From positions 1 to 7,591 of the forward strand of contig DDEP01000003.1 of assembly GCA_002336465.1 (NCBI GenBank): a stretch of DNA of 7,591 nt, read 5' to 3'. Of this stretch, positions 1-6,908 are shown piece after piece (position 1 is the first letter of the stretch; each line of letters begins with the position of its first letter). The notes under the pieces were generated by a model. That model was not told where the DNA came from. It was given only the letters and a program-made list of their open reading frames with translations, and ran no database searches. This DNA is from Pedobacter sp. UBA1951 (GTDB taxonomy: Bacteria; Bacteroidota; Bacteroidia; Sphingobacteriales; Sphingobacteriaceae). Position numbers and translations under genes: made by a program.

Positions 1-439
1 TACTACTGAGCAGAACCTTGCTTTTGCGGGCATTGCTTATGAAAAACCAGTTCACTTGTTTAACAGAGAAGTATATTCTAAAACTATTGGTGGAGAAATA
101 TTTTTGCTAACGGCCATAGCTAACTCCAAACCCTTAGTAGAATATTTAAATAAGTACCCAGTCAATCTGCATCATTTTAAATATACAGATCACCACAACT
201 TTACAGAAAATGAAATAAACAGGCTGGTTAAGGCGTTTGAACAGGACCCTTCTCCTGAAAAAATAATAATTACAACAGAAAAGGACGCTCAACGTTTATT
301 AAATAATAATTTAAGAGATTTACTGTTAAATTTGCCTATTTACTACCTGCCTATAAGCATGGTTGTACAGGAAGAAGATAAGCAAATGTTTGACCAAAAA
401 ATTTTAAACTATGTTTCAAGCTTTAGAAGATTCAGTTAA
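1..439 (+). CDS. lpxK: Tetraacyldisaccharide 4'-kinase (LpxK), 3' part only
   Basis: LpxK phosphorylates the 4' position of the tetraacyldisaccharide 1-phosphate to form lipid IVA, a late step of lipid A synthesis at the inner face of the cytoplasmic membrane. The frame is open from base 2, so the gene begins upstream and only the last 145 residues are visible. They carry the family's C-terminal signatures: a GGEIFLLTAIANSKPLVEYL-type segment (ending near base 150), the DHHNFT motif (188-205), the TTEKDAQRL motif (272-298) and the following YYLPI strand. The P-loop half lies outside the window. The only in-frame start-like codons here are internal. The last nine codons overlap the next gene, so the C-terminal tail SSFRRFS is read from sequence that also encodes the start of the phosphorylase. 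The overlap points to an operon. The identification is firm; full length and N-terminus cannot be judged. Confidence 0.93.
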   Translation, partial: TTEQNLAFAGIAYEKPVHLFNREVYSKTIGGEIFLLTAIANSKPLVEYLNKYPVNLHHFKYTDHHNFTENEINRLVKAFEQDPSPEKIIITTEKDAQRLLNNNLRDLLLNLPIYYLPISMVVQEEDKQMFDQKILNYVSSFRRFS

Positions 440-1226
440 ATACATTAAACATAAAATAGGAGATTTTACGCCGGAAGTAGGTATTGTTTTAGGTACAGGA
501 TTAGGTGCTTTGGTAAATGAGATTGATGTTGCGTATAGCATCATGTACTCAAGTATCCCTAACTTTCCAATATCAACACTGGAGTTCCATTCAGGAAAAC
601 TCATTTTTGGAACATTAAATGGTAAAAAAGTCGTAGCCATGCAAGGTAGATTGCATTACTACGAGGGGTATAGCATGCAGCAAATTACTTTCCCTATAAG
701 GGTAATGAAATTGTTAGGCATTGCACATTTATTCGTATCTAATGCTGCCGGATCTTTAAATCCTGAGTTCAGGAAAGGAGAGTTGATGATCATTCACGAC
801 CATATCAACTTGCAGCCAGAAAGCCCGTTAAGAGGATTGAACCATACCAATTTAGGGCCTCGTTTTCCGGATATGAGCCAACCTTACAATCATGATCTGA
901 TTGAAAAAGGATTGAACATAGCTAAGGAAGCAAATATAACCTGTCATAAAGGTGTATATGTAGCTGTTACTGGGCCAAACCTTGAAACTAAAGCAGAATA
1001 CAAATATTTAAGGGTAATTGGTGGAGATGCAGTAGGTATGAGCACCGTGCCCGAAGTAATTGTAGCCAACCACATGGGTTTACCTGTTTTTGCAATTTCT
1101 GTACTAACAGATGAAGGTTTCCCGGCAGACCTTAAACCCGTAAGTGTAGAAGAAATTATTGAAACAGCAGCAAAAGCAGAACCTAAAATGACCCTTGTCT
1201 TAAGTAAGCTTATATCTGGTTTATAA
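411..1226 (+). CDS. Purine nucleoside phosphorylase, trimeric PNP/MTAP family
   Basis: The product, 271 residues, should cleave purine nucleosides with phosphate to a free base and (deoxy)ribose 1-phosphate in purine salvage, in the cytoplasm. The length fits the trimeric PNP family. Visible signatures are the phosphate loop LGTGLG (27-32), GRLHYYEGY (79-87, with His82 and Tyr84 matching human His86 and Tyr88), SNAAGSLN (110-117), GPNLETKAEY (188-197, Glu192 matching human Glu201) and GMSTVPEVIVA (209-219). Two residues that set base and ribose recognition differ from classical PNP: Asp234 stands where human PNP has Asn243, and Val246 where it has His257. Methylthioadenosine phosphorylase has Asp and Val at these places, yet the Glu192 and GMST segments are PNP-like, so substrate range is uncertain. 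The start lies 29 nt inside lpxK and the stop shares a base with the porin start, implying translational coupling. The family call is secure; 6-oxo versus 6-amino preference is not. Confidence 0.94.
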   Translation: MFQALEDSVKYIKHKIGDFTPEVGIVLGTGLGALVNEIDVAYSIMYSSIPNFPISTLEFHSGKLIFGTLNGKKVVAMQGRLHYYEGYSMQQITFPIRVMKLLGIAHLFVSNAAGSLNPEFRKGELMIIHDHINLQPESPLRGLNHTNLGPRFPDMSQPYNHDLIEKGLNIAKEANITCHKGVYVAVTGPNLETKAEYKYLRVIGGDAVGMSTVPEVIVANHMGLPVFAISVLTDEGFPADLKPVSVEEIIETAAKAEPKMTLVLSKLISGL

Positions 1227-3223
1227 TGCATAAACATATTATACTTATTCTTTTACTGCTTTTTGTGAGCTTTGGTTACGTACAGGCACAAGATTTAAAA
1301 ACTTCTGTAGGACGTAATAAAGAGTTGGATTCCTTGAGAAAACAGGAAGAAGCCGGAAAAGATACAGTTATTTTTAACTCAAAATACATTAGGTACACTA
1401 CGCTTAAATTGATAAAAGACAGTGTGCAAACCATACCTCTTGATACCACGTTAGCGGGTATCCAGAATTTTAGCCCTATAAAACAACCACATATGCCTAC
1501 AGTAGGTACGGGTGTTTTAGGTTTGGCAGCAACAGCTATGTTGTATGCGCCTACAAAAAGCATAGGTTTTGATGCAGGTTTCCATTCATTTGATTTTTAT
1601 AAGCTCACGCATGATGATGTTAAGTTTTACAGGGCAAGGACTCCGTTTACCAGTTTAAATTACACGGCCGCATCTGATAATGAGCAAACCCTTAAAATTA
1701 TACACTCCCAGAATATAAAACGTAACTGGAATTTCGGAGCGAATTACAATCGTATAGGCGCTAACGGATTTTATAACCACCAGCGTGGAGACGATTTGAA
1801 TGCTGTAATTTTTACTTGGTATCAATCGCCCAATAAACGGTATAACCTCTTGGCAGATGCAATCTTTAATACGTTAAAAGCTCAGGAAAATGGATCGGTA
1901 GTGAAAGGCGATATATTTGCGTATGAAGGTAATGATTTGGTAAGTAAGAAGGCTGAGCCAGTAAAATTGAATACAGCCAAGCAATTGTACAGGAACACCA
2001 ATATCATAATTAAGCAGGATTATTTTGTAGGACGGATAGACAGCACGCAAAACCAGAATTCGCAAAATATACTACCAACTAATAAAATATCTTATACGCT
2101 GATCTACAATACCAATTCATATAACTTCAAAAAAGATGAAGAAGATGATTTTAAGATATTTCCTAATACAGCCAGAGATCTTGTTTTTACCAACGACAGT
2201 ACTTTTGTAAAGCAATTGCAAAATGAATTTATCTATTCATTCTTTCTAAGATCTAAATCAAATTCTTTTATCAAAAATGAATTAAAGATTGATGCCGGGA
2301 TCAGGCACAACTTTTACAGCTTTGGACAGTCTGTACTGAAGAAAGATAAAACATCATTTTTTGATTATAAAACAACTTTTCAAGACATTACCTTGTTAGG
2401 AGCCTTAGGTTACAGATTTAGCAATAAGATTGATTTAAATTTAGATGTACAACAAATCTTTCAAGGTAAATATGCTGGAGATTTCTTGTATGAAGCAAAA
2501 TCTAATATAAACCTAGGCAATAAAGCAGGTAAGATTATTATGGATGCCTATATCCAGAACAAATCACCTGAAAACATTTATACCTTTTACCATAGTAATT
2601 ATTATAACTGGGATTTTAGAAAGGATCTGGACAGGACAAAAACAGCCAGTTTTTCTTTCAGATATATGAATGGTTTATTAGGACTTGATGCAAAAGCATC
2701 CTATTACCTTATTTCAAATTATATTTACTTTACACAAAGTGCACCCAATGTAATTACACCAACACAAGAAGGCGGAAACATCAGTTTATTGCAAATCAAT
2801 GTTGGTAAAAGCACAAGCTTCGGAAGTTTCCATTTTGATGTTTATGGCGTGTACCAGAAAACAGATTATGCAAATATTCTAAGAACGCCAGAGTTTTATG
2901 CTTTTGCAAGCATCTATAAAGACCAAACCTTTTTTAAGACTTTAAAAACACAAATAGGCTTTGATGTAAGATATAATTCAACTTATGCTGCCAAATCTTA
3001 TGCGCCGGCTGTTGCCCAGTTCTATAATGGCGATAACGTGGTTTTTGGATCAAAACCAATAGCAGATGTGTGGATTAAAGCCGGATTGAGAAGAGCTAAC
3101 TTATTTGCAAAATATGAATATGCTAATCAAGGTGTATTTAGCAAAGGATATTATACAGTTAATCAGTACCCAATGCCCGATAGGCTGTTTAAAGTGGGAG
3201 TGAGCTGGAATTTTTACGACTAA
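1226..3223 (+). CDS. Putative porin (Porin_10-like outer-membrane beta-barrel)
   Basis: This 665-residue protein resembles the Bacteroidota 'putative porin' family (Pfam Porin_10, recognised from memory). It opens with a Sec signal peptide, MHK followed by a Leu/Ile-rich core and YVQAQ, with probable cleavage around residues 20-22. A polar linker of about 75 residues follows, rich in Lys/Asp and containing KDTVIFNSKYIRYTT (45-59), then a conserved-looking block near residues 85-150 with FHSFDFYKL. The remainder alternates aromatic and polar residues in short strands ending in turns, as expected of a large beta-barrel, and finishes with VGVSWNFYD, a near-terminal aromatic strand of the type recognised by the BAM machinery. 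The ATG overlaps the phosphorylase stop (TAATG), so it is probably translated by coupling and shares the lpxK promoter. A strong terminator follows directly. The substrate is unknown; nucleosides are a guess from the neighbour only. Confidence 0.8.
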   Translation: MHKHIILILLLLFVSFGYVQAQDLKTSVGRNKELDSLRKQEEAGKDTVIFNSKYIRYTTLKLIKDSVQTIPLDTTLAGIQNFSPIKQPHMPTVGTGVLGLAATAMLYAPTKSIGFDAGFHSFDFYKLTHDDVKFYRARTPFTSLNYTAASDNEQTLKIIHSQNIKRNWNFGANYNRIGANGFYNHQRGDDLNAVIFTWYQSPNKRYNLLADAIFNTLKAQENGSVVKGDIFAYEGNDLVSKKAEPVKLNTAKQLYRNTNIIIKQDYFVGRIDSTQNQNSQNILPTNKISYTLIYNTNSYNFKKDEEDDFKIFPNTARDLVFTNDSTFVKQLQNEFIYSFFLRSKSNSFIKNELKIDAGIRHNFYSFGQSVLKKDKTSFFDYKTTFQDITLLGALGYRFSNKIDLNLDVQQIFQGKYAGDFLYEAKSNINLGNKAGKIIMDAYIQNKSPENIYTFYHSNYYNWDFRKDLDRTKTASFSFRYMNGLLGLDAKASYYLISNYIYFTQSAPNVITPTQEGGNISLLQINVGKSTSFGSFHFDVYGVYQKTDYANILRTPEFYAFASIYKDQTFFKTLKTQIGFDVRYNSTYAAKSYAPAVAQFYNGDNVVFGSKPIADVWIKAGLRRANLFAKYEYANQGVFSKGYYTVNQYPMPDRLFKVGVSWNFYD

Positions 3224-3224
3224 T

Positions 3225-3257
3225 AAAAAAAGCAGGTCAACAAACCTGCTTTTTTTT
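3225..3257. terminator. Bidirectional intrinsic terminator between convergent genes
   Basis: A seven-base stem AGCAGGT (3231-3237) pairs perfectly with ACCTGCT (3244-3250) across a six-base loop. A run of A precedes the stem and a run of seven T follows it, so a U-tract is produced on either strand. It sits 2 nt after the porin stop and 18 nt from the stop of the convergent beta-barrel gene, and plausibly ends both transcripts. Confidence 0.88.
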
Positions 3258-3274
3258 ATGTTTTTTAATAAAGC

Positions 3275-3958
3275 TTAAAATGAATAACCTACGGTAAAAC
3301 CTAATACACGGTTACTTACTTTATTATCATTTGATTTTTGGTCGCTTGGAATTAAGTTACTAAGACCCAAACCATAATTTGCACCTACACTAAATCCCGA
3401 AGCAATACGGTAACCTAAACCAAAATTGGCGCCGAAGTCCATGCTGCTCATATCGTCAGAGTTTTTACTGCCAAATTTCATATCCCTGTCGCCCGAAATA
3501 GTAGATGATGATCCGGTTATACTGTTTTTGTATTTTCCTGAGATATTAAAAGCTGCATAAGGACCAGCACTGATTTGAAATGCACCTGCATCGCCAGTAG
3601 GTATGCGGAGTACGGCATTTACCGGAACCTCAATAGCCATTACATTTTGCTCTATTTTACCTGTTCCACCAAATATATTACCTTCTATTTTTCCACCTTT
3701 ATTCTGTAAAGAAATACCTGGTTGAATAAAGAAATTATTGGCTACACCAAAGTCGCCATAAGCAGTAACATTAAAACCGACAATATCTTTTGAATATTGA
3801 TCTAAGTCTCCACTGTTTTGTCCGCTATATTTTAAACTTGATAAATTTACCCCTGCTTTTACCCCAAAGCGGGCATCGTTTCCCGACATTTTATTGGTTT
3901 GCGCAAAGGCGCCTATTGAAAATAATGTAAATGCTGTTGCTACAATTAAATTTTTCAT
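3275..3958 (-). CDS. Small outer-membrane beta-barrel protein, PorT-like
   Basis: This 227-residue protein has a clear signal peptide (MKNLIVATAFTLFSIGAFAQ, cleavage near residue 19 or 20) and then the typical opening strand of PorT/OMP_b-brl families, FGVKAGVNLSSLKY (31-44). Strands with the pattern of an eight-stranded barrel follow: FNVTAYGDFGVANNFFIQPG (62-81), VMAIEVPVNAVLRIP (106-120), GAFQISAGPYAAFNISGKY (125-143), FGANFGLGYRIASGFSVGANY (175-195) and the final VLGFTVGYSF, ending in the Phe expected of BAM substrates. A Ser/Gly/Asp-rich stretch (147-172) looks like an extracellular loop. No enzymatic motif is seen. PorT itself works in type IX secretion, but this broad family is mostly uncharacterised and I do not assign that role. 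The gene stands alone on its strand: a 424-nt gap lies upstream and a shared terminator downstream. Confidence 0.82.
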   Translation of the reverse strand: MKNLIVATAFTLFSIGAFAQTNKMSGNDARFGVKAGVNLSSLKYSGQNSGDLDQYSKDIVGFNVTAYGDFGVANNFFIQPGISLQNKGGKIEGNIFGGTGKIEQNVMAIEVPVNAVLRIPTGDAGAFQISAGPYAAFNISGKYKNSITGSSSTISGDRDMKFGSKNSDDMSSMDFGANFGLGYRIASGFSVGANYGLGLSNLIPSDQKSNDNKVSNRVLGFTVGYSF

Positions 3959-4382
3959 AACTTTCTGTTTTGATGTCTAATTTTTAAATAAAACAGTAGG
4001 CAACTTCCAAAAGCTGTGCCAAAAATGTATTTTATTTGTGACTTTTAACTTTAAGTTGTTGGTTTTCAGTGTGTATTTCGGGTTGGTGTAGCATTGTTCA
4101 AATTTGCAGATAGAGTGTTTAAAACAGGTCAGAATTTGAAAAGAGAGCCAAAATAATACAAGGGAAAGCCAGAAAGTAAATCGTTAGCTTTTTAAAAAAG
4201 GTATTCAAAAGGAAGATAGCCTGATTTTTTGAATACCCGTCAAATCAGGATTTATTTTTGAGGCATTTCATCAAATAAACACTTGCAGTAGCTATCCTTT
4301 TAAGATTTTTATATTGCTTTAATGCCTTAATTTTCAGATAAAAAGCTTAACCTGCTTGCTTTATAACAATTGTATATCTCCT
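3959..4382. other. 424-nt intergenic region with repeats but no gene
   Basis: No convincing ORF, tRNA or rRNA is present. It separates two minus-strand genes, so it should hold the upstream gene's 3' UTR and terminator and the beta-barrel gene's promoter. The terminator is likely the hairpin at 4194-4237. No exact TAnnTTTG element faces the beta-barrel gene. The closest candidates on the minus strand are TACATTTTTG (about 4019-4028), with one extra base, and CAAATTTG (4099-4106), with one mismatch; neither is scored as a promoter. The part 4200-4327 contains several overlapping inverted repeats. Confidence 0.7.
4194..4237 (-). terminator. Candidate intrinsic terminator of the 420-residue secreted protein gene
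   Basis: A perfect 11-bp inverted repeat, GGTATTCAAAA (4200-4210) with TTTTGAATACC (4227-4237), encloses a 16-nt loop. On the minus strand the stem is followed at once by six T (4199-4194), the layout of an intrinsic terminator, although the stem is AT-rich. It lies about 145 nt beyond the stop codon at 4383, a long 3' UTR. The loop also pairs with sequence at 4242-4249, so the structure may not be a simple terminator. Confidence 0.55.
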
Positions 4383-5645
4383 TTAGGTTTTTTGTGGTTT
4401 CTTTTTAGCTGCAGGAAAAAGAACATTGTTTAAAATGAGCCTATAACCCGGCGAATTTGGATGAAGGCTTAAATCAGTAGGCGGATCACCAACTTGATGT
4501 TGATAATCTTCAGGGTCGTGACCACCATAAAAGGTAAATTGCCCTTTGCCAGTTTCGCCATGCAAATAACGCACTTCTTCTCCAGCTTTATTTTCGCCCA
4601 TAACCGTAACACTTGGTTTTACCAAAGATTTTCTAAATGCAGTGGTTTGTCCCATAAAGCCTTTAATTACTCTTTCATGATTTTGGGTAAGCATAGTGGG
4701 AACAAGGTCCCATTTGGCAGAGAAATCAAATAAAGTAAAGAAATCGTTGGTTATGTTAAAATTACGGGTTTGGGTAACATCAATATCTGCGAACTCGTAG
4801 TTATAAGGGTTCATATCTAACCTAAAATTAGTAAAGGCAAAAGTTTTGCTATAATCTAATTTATTTTGCGCCTGCGGATCCACACCATCACCATCAAACA
4901 TACGGTCAGCAATATCTACACCTTCTGCTGCGAGTGCAATATCAAAACTATCTGTACCGGAGCACATGGCAAATAAAAATCCTCCGCCTACGCAATATTC
5001 TTTAATGCGCTTGGCAACGGCCAATTTCATCTCCGATACTTTTTTAAATCCATTTCTTTTAGCAGCCTCTTCTTGGTATTTTACATCGTCTTGGTACCAT
5101 TTTGCATTTTGATAGCCCGCCCAGAATCTTCCGTACTGACCCGTAAAATCTTCATGATGTAAATGCAGCCAATCGTACGAAACAAGTTTGTCTTTTAAAA
5201 TATCGTCATCATAAATTACTTCATAAGGTATTTCAGCATAAGTAAGTACCAAGGTTACGGCATCATCCCAAGGTAGCTTACTTTTAGGAGAATAAACAGC
5301 AATTTTAGGAGCTTTTTCTAATTTTACCATTTCCATATTAACATCAGGCTTGTTGATCTCGTTTAATATGGAGGTTACTTTGCCGTCTGCTAAAATCTCA
5401 TACGAAATTCCTCTTATCTTACATTCATCCTCAACAGGCTTGGCGTATTTGATCAGAAAACTTCCACCCCGGTAATTTAGCAGCCAGTCTACTTCTATCT
5501 GGTTTTTGATAGTCCAATAGGCAATACCATAAGCTTTAAGATGATTTTTTTGGTCTTCATCCATGTAAATAAGGATAGAAGAAGCTCTACCTATTACAGC
5601 GGCGGTCATGAGAAACAGCCATAAACCTAATTTTTTAAAAGCCAT
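4383..5645 (-). CDS. Secreted ThuA/class I amidotransferase-like protein (often labelled asparagine synthetase B)
   Basis: The 420-residue product has an N-terminal signal sequence (MAFKK, a hydrophobic core to residue 18, then GRASS; no lipobox Cys), so it is probably periplasmic. I recall close Bacteroidota relatives being labelled 'asparagine synthetase B', but neither an N-terminal catalytic Cys2 nor the ATP-pyrophosphatase SGGLDS motif of AsnB is visible. The central part has features of a class I glutamine amidotransferase or ThuA fold: a strand KIAVYSP (114-120), YDWLHLHHEDF (157-167), a nucleophile-elbow-like GGGFLFAMCSGTDSFD (220-235) with Cys228, and a C-terminal HGETGKGQFTFYGGHDPED (362-380) that resembles the ThuA ending and offers His362-x-Glu364. 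ThuA proteins, as I recall, usually have His where Cys228 stands. The N-terminal block YMDEDQKNHLKAYG (27-40) and EVDWLLNYRGGSF (51-63) seem specific to this family. No partner gene lies beside it; it is divergent from the cyclophilin. Catalysis and substrate are unknown. Confidence 0.68.
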   Translation of the reverse strand: MAFKKLGLWLFLMTAAVIGRASSILIYMDEDQKNHLKAYGIAYWTIKNQIEVDWLLNYRGGSFLIKYAKPVEDECKIRGISYEILADGKVTSILNEINKPDVNMEMVKLEKAPKIAVYSPKSKLPWDDAVTLVLTYAEIPYEVIYDDDILKDKLVSYDWLHLHHEDFTGQYGRFWAGYQNAKWYQDDVKYQEEAAKRNGFKKVSEMKLAVAKRIKEYCVGGGFLFAMCSGTDSFDIALAAEGVDIADRMFDGDGVDPQAQNKLDYSKTFAFTNFRLDMNPYNYEFADIDVTQTRNFNITNDFFTLFDFSAKWDLVPTMLTQNHERVIKGFMGQTTAFRKSLVKPSVTVMGENKAGEEVRYLHGETGKGQFTFYGGHDPEDYQHQVGDPPTDLSLHPNSPGYRLILNNVLFPAAKKKPQKT

Positions 5646-5747
5646 GATAAAGTGTTGAAGCTAAAAATAACGTAAAAAAGGCCGTATTTAAAATTTATGT
5701 ATGTTAAAAACGTTAAAAATTATTAAATGATATGATGATATTTTTAT

Positions 5748-5781
5748 TTGATGGCATATATCAGGCAAATTGCTAAATTTG
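5748..5781 (+). promoter_or_regulatory. Bacteroidota-type promoter for the cyclophilin gene
   Basis: TAAATTTG at 5774-5781 matches the -7 consensus TAnnTTTG exactly. A TTG at 5748-5750 could be the -33 element, but the 23-nt spacer is longer than the usual 19-20. The ATG follows 18 nt after the -7 element, so the leader would be very short, roughly 10-14 nt and A-rich, with no Shine-Dalgarno sequence. Confidence 0.65.
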
Positions 5782-5799
5782 AAACCTTAAAAAAAGATT

Positions 5800-6258
5800 A
5801 TGAGTAAAGCGATTATAAAAACTGAAAAAGGTAACATGGTTGTTGAGTTTTATGAAAAAGACGCTCCCAATACAGTTGCCAATTTTAAAAAACTAGCTAA
5901 AGAAGGATTTTATGATGGAGTTACTTTCCATCGTGTAATTCCTAATTTTGTAATACAGGGCGGTTGTCCAAACTCTAAAGAAGGTGCTACAGGCATACCG
6001 GGCACAGGTGGTCCGGGTTATAAAATTGATTGTGAATTAACAGGCGATAACCAATACCATGATCGTGGTGTTTTATCTATGGCGCATGCCGGAAGAAATA
6101 CTGGAGGTTCACAGTTCTTTGTTTGCCACAGTAGAGATAACACAGCTCATTTAGACAGAAACCATACCTGCTTTGGTAAAGTGGTTGAAAATGTTGATCT
6201 TGTTGATGATATTCGTCAAGGCGACAAAATTTTAACAATTGAAGTAATAGAAGATTAA
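5800..6258 (+). CDS. Cyclophilin-type peptidyl-prolyl cis-trans isomerase, cytoplasmic
   Basis: The product, 152 residues, should catalyse cis-trans isomerisation of Xaa-Pro bonds in folding proteins. It is a minimal single-domain cyclophilin, and no signal peptide or membrane segment is seen, so it acts in the cytoplasm. Visible motifs are FHRVIPNFVIQGG (43-55, Arg45 and Gln53 matching human CypA Arg55 and Gln63), SMAHAGRNTGGSQFF (93-107, Gln105 and Phe107 matching Gln111 and Phe113) and HLDRNHTCFG (117-126, His122 matching His126). The position of CypA Trp121 is His117, so cyclosporin A binding should be weak, as in many bacterial forms. An insertion rich in Gly and Pro (62-73, GATGIPGTGGPG) lies after the catalytic strand, as in other bacterial cyclophilins. 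The start follows a good promoter. A DUF5606 gene comes 12 nt downstream, likely co-transcribed. Confidence 0.95.
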   Translation: MSKAIIKTEKGNMVVEFYEKDAPNTVANFKKLAKEGFYDGVTFHRVIPNFVIQGGCPNSKEGATGIPGTGGPGYKIDCELTGDNQYHDRGVLSMAHAGRNTGGSQFFVCHSRDNTAHLDRNHTCFGKVVENVDLVDDIRQGDKILTIEVIED

Positions 6259-6270
6259 TATCCAAATCAT

Positions 6271-6825
6271 ATGAATTTAAGAGGAATTGTAGCTGTTTCT
6301 GGCCGGCCAGGGTTATTTAAATTAATCGGTCAAAATAAAGCAGGATATGTTTTAGAAGGTCTTGATGAGCAAAAGCTAAAAATTGTTGCGAATTTGGCTA
6401 ACACAAAATTAGCGTCGTTAGAAGATATTACTGTTTATGGCGAAGAAGAAGAAATTAAACTTTCGGATGTTCTGGGATCTATTTCAAAAACCAAAACAGC
6501 AATACCTGATGCAAAAGCTGATGGTACAACGCTTAGAAAATTTTTCTTAGAGGTTGCGCCTAACCATGATCAAGAAAAAGTTTATGCTTCAGATATGAAG
6601 AAAATCTTGGCTTGGTACCACCAATTAAAAGATTTGCCTTTGTTTACAGAAAAAGTAGAAGAGGCAGCAGAAGCTCCAAAAACTGAAGAGAAATCAGAGC
6701 TTAAAGCCAAGGCAGAAACAAAAACTAAAGCACCAAAAGCAAAGCCAACAAATGCCAAAGCACCTACAAGCAAAGCTTCGGCACCAGCTAAAAAAGCTAA
6801 TATGACTAGCAAAAAGGGCGTTTAA
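6271..6825 (+). CDS. DUF5606 protein with lysine/alanine-rich tail
   Basis: The 184-residue product starts MNLRGIVAVSGRPGLFKLIG and continues with GYVLEGLDEQKLKIVANLAN (25-44), which I recognise as the small beta-rich N-terminal domain of the Bacteroidota DUF5606 family. A second segment, about residues 63-126, includes IKLSDVLGSI, LRKFFLEVAP, YASDMKKILAWYHQLKDL and looks mainly helical. From residue 128 the chain becomes low-complexity: first acidic (VEEAAEAPKTEEKSE), then a basic Lys/Ala/Pro/Thr tail to the end, similar in composition to histone H1 or AlgP tails and probably disordered. There is no signal peptide, so it is cytoplasmic. The function is unknown; RNA, DNA or ribosome contact through the tail is only an inference. 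It follows the cyclophilin by 12 nt and precedes a terminator, forming a two-gene operon. Confidence 0.85.
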   Translation: MNLRGIVAVSGRPGLFKLIGQNKAGYVLEGLDEQKLKIVANLANTKLASLEDITVYGEEEEIKLSDVLGSISKTKTAIPDAKADGTTLRKFFLEVAPNHDQEKVYASDMKKILAWYHQLKDLPLFTEKVEEAAEAPKTEEKSELKAKAETKTKAPKAKPTNAKAPTSKASAPAKKANMTSKKGV

Positions 6826-6847
6826 TACCCATCATATCATAGAGCTT

Positions 6848-6895
6848 AAGGTATCCGGTAAATGTTCAATATATTTCTGGATACCTTTTTCTTTT
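6848..6895 (+). terminator. Intrinsic terminator of the cyclophilin-DUF5606 operon
   Basis: AAGGTATCC (6848-6856) pairs perfectly with GGATACCTT (6879-6887). The 22-nt interval is long for a terminator loop, though a G-U and a G-C pair can extend the stem inward. The stem runs into a T-rich tract, TTTTTCTTTTT (6886-6896). It begins 22 nt after the DUF5606 stop. Confidence 0.78.
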
Positions 6896-6908
6896 TAAGC
6901 ATTTGCCT

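Noticed and set aside
416..1237. Two minus-strand open frames (416-640 and 944-1237) opposite the phosphorylase
   Set aside because: They are antisense to a well-supported conserved gene, have no family signature and no promoter; they are shadows of its codon use.
4342..4362. AAAGC...GCTTT hairpin close to the stop of the secreted protein gene as its terminator
   Set aside because: The stem is only five weak pairs with an 11-nt loop; the 11-bp hairpin at 4200-4237 with a T-run is much better.
4494..4733. Plus-strand open frame of 79 codons opposite the secreted amidotransferase-like gene
   Set aside because: It is fully antisense to a long ORF with a signal peptide and recognisable motifs, and shows no protein-like pattern.
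5690..5697. Minus-strand TAAATTTT as a -7 promoter element for the secreted protein gene
   Set aside because: It has one mismatch to TAnnTTTG and no TTG at the -33 distance; in such AT-rich DNA this match is weak.
5703..5720. Tandem nine-mers GTTAAAAAC and GTTAAAAAT in the divergent intergenic region
   Set aside because: Only two short AT-rich copies; too little to call a repeat array or operator.
6582..6812. Minus-strand hydrophobic Ala/Val/Phe-rich open frame that looks like a membrane protein
   Set aside because: It is the reverse complement of the Lys/Ala/Thr-rich tail of the DUF5606 protein, which produces a false hydrophobic reading.
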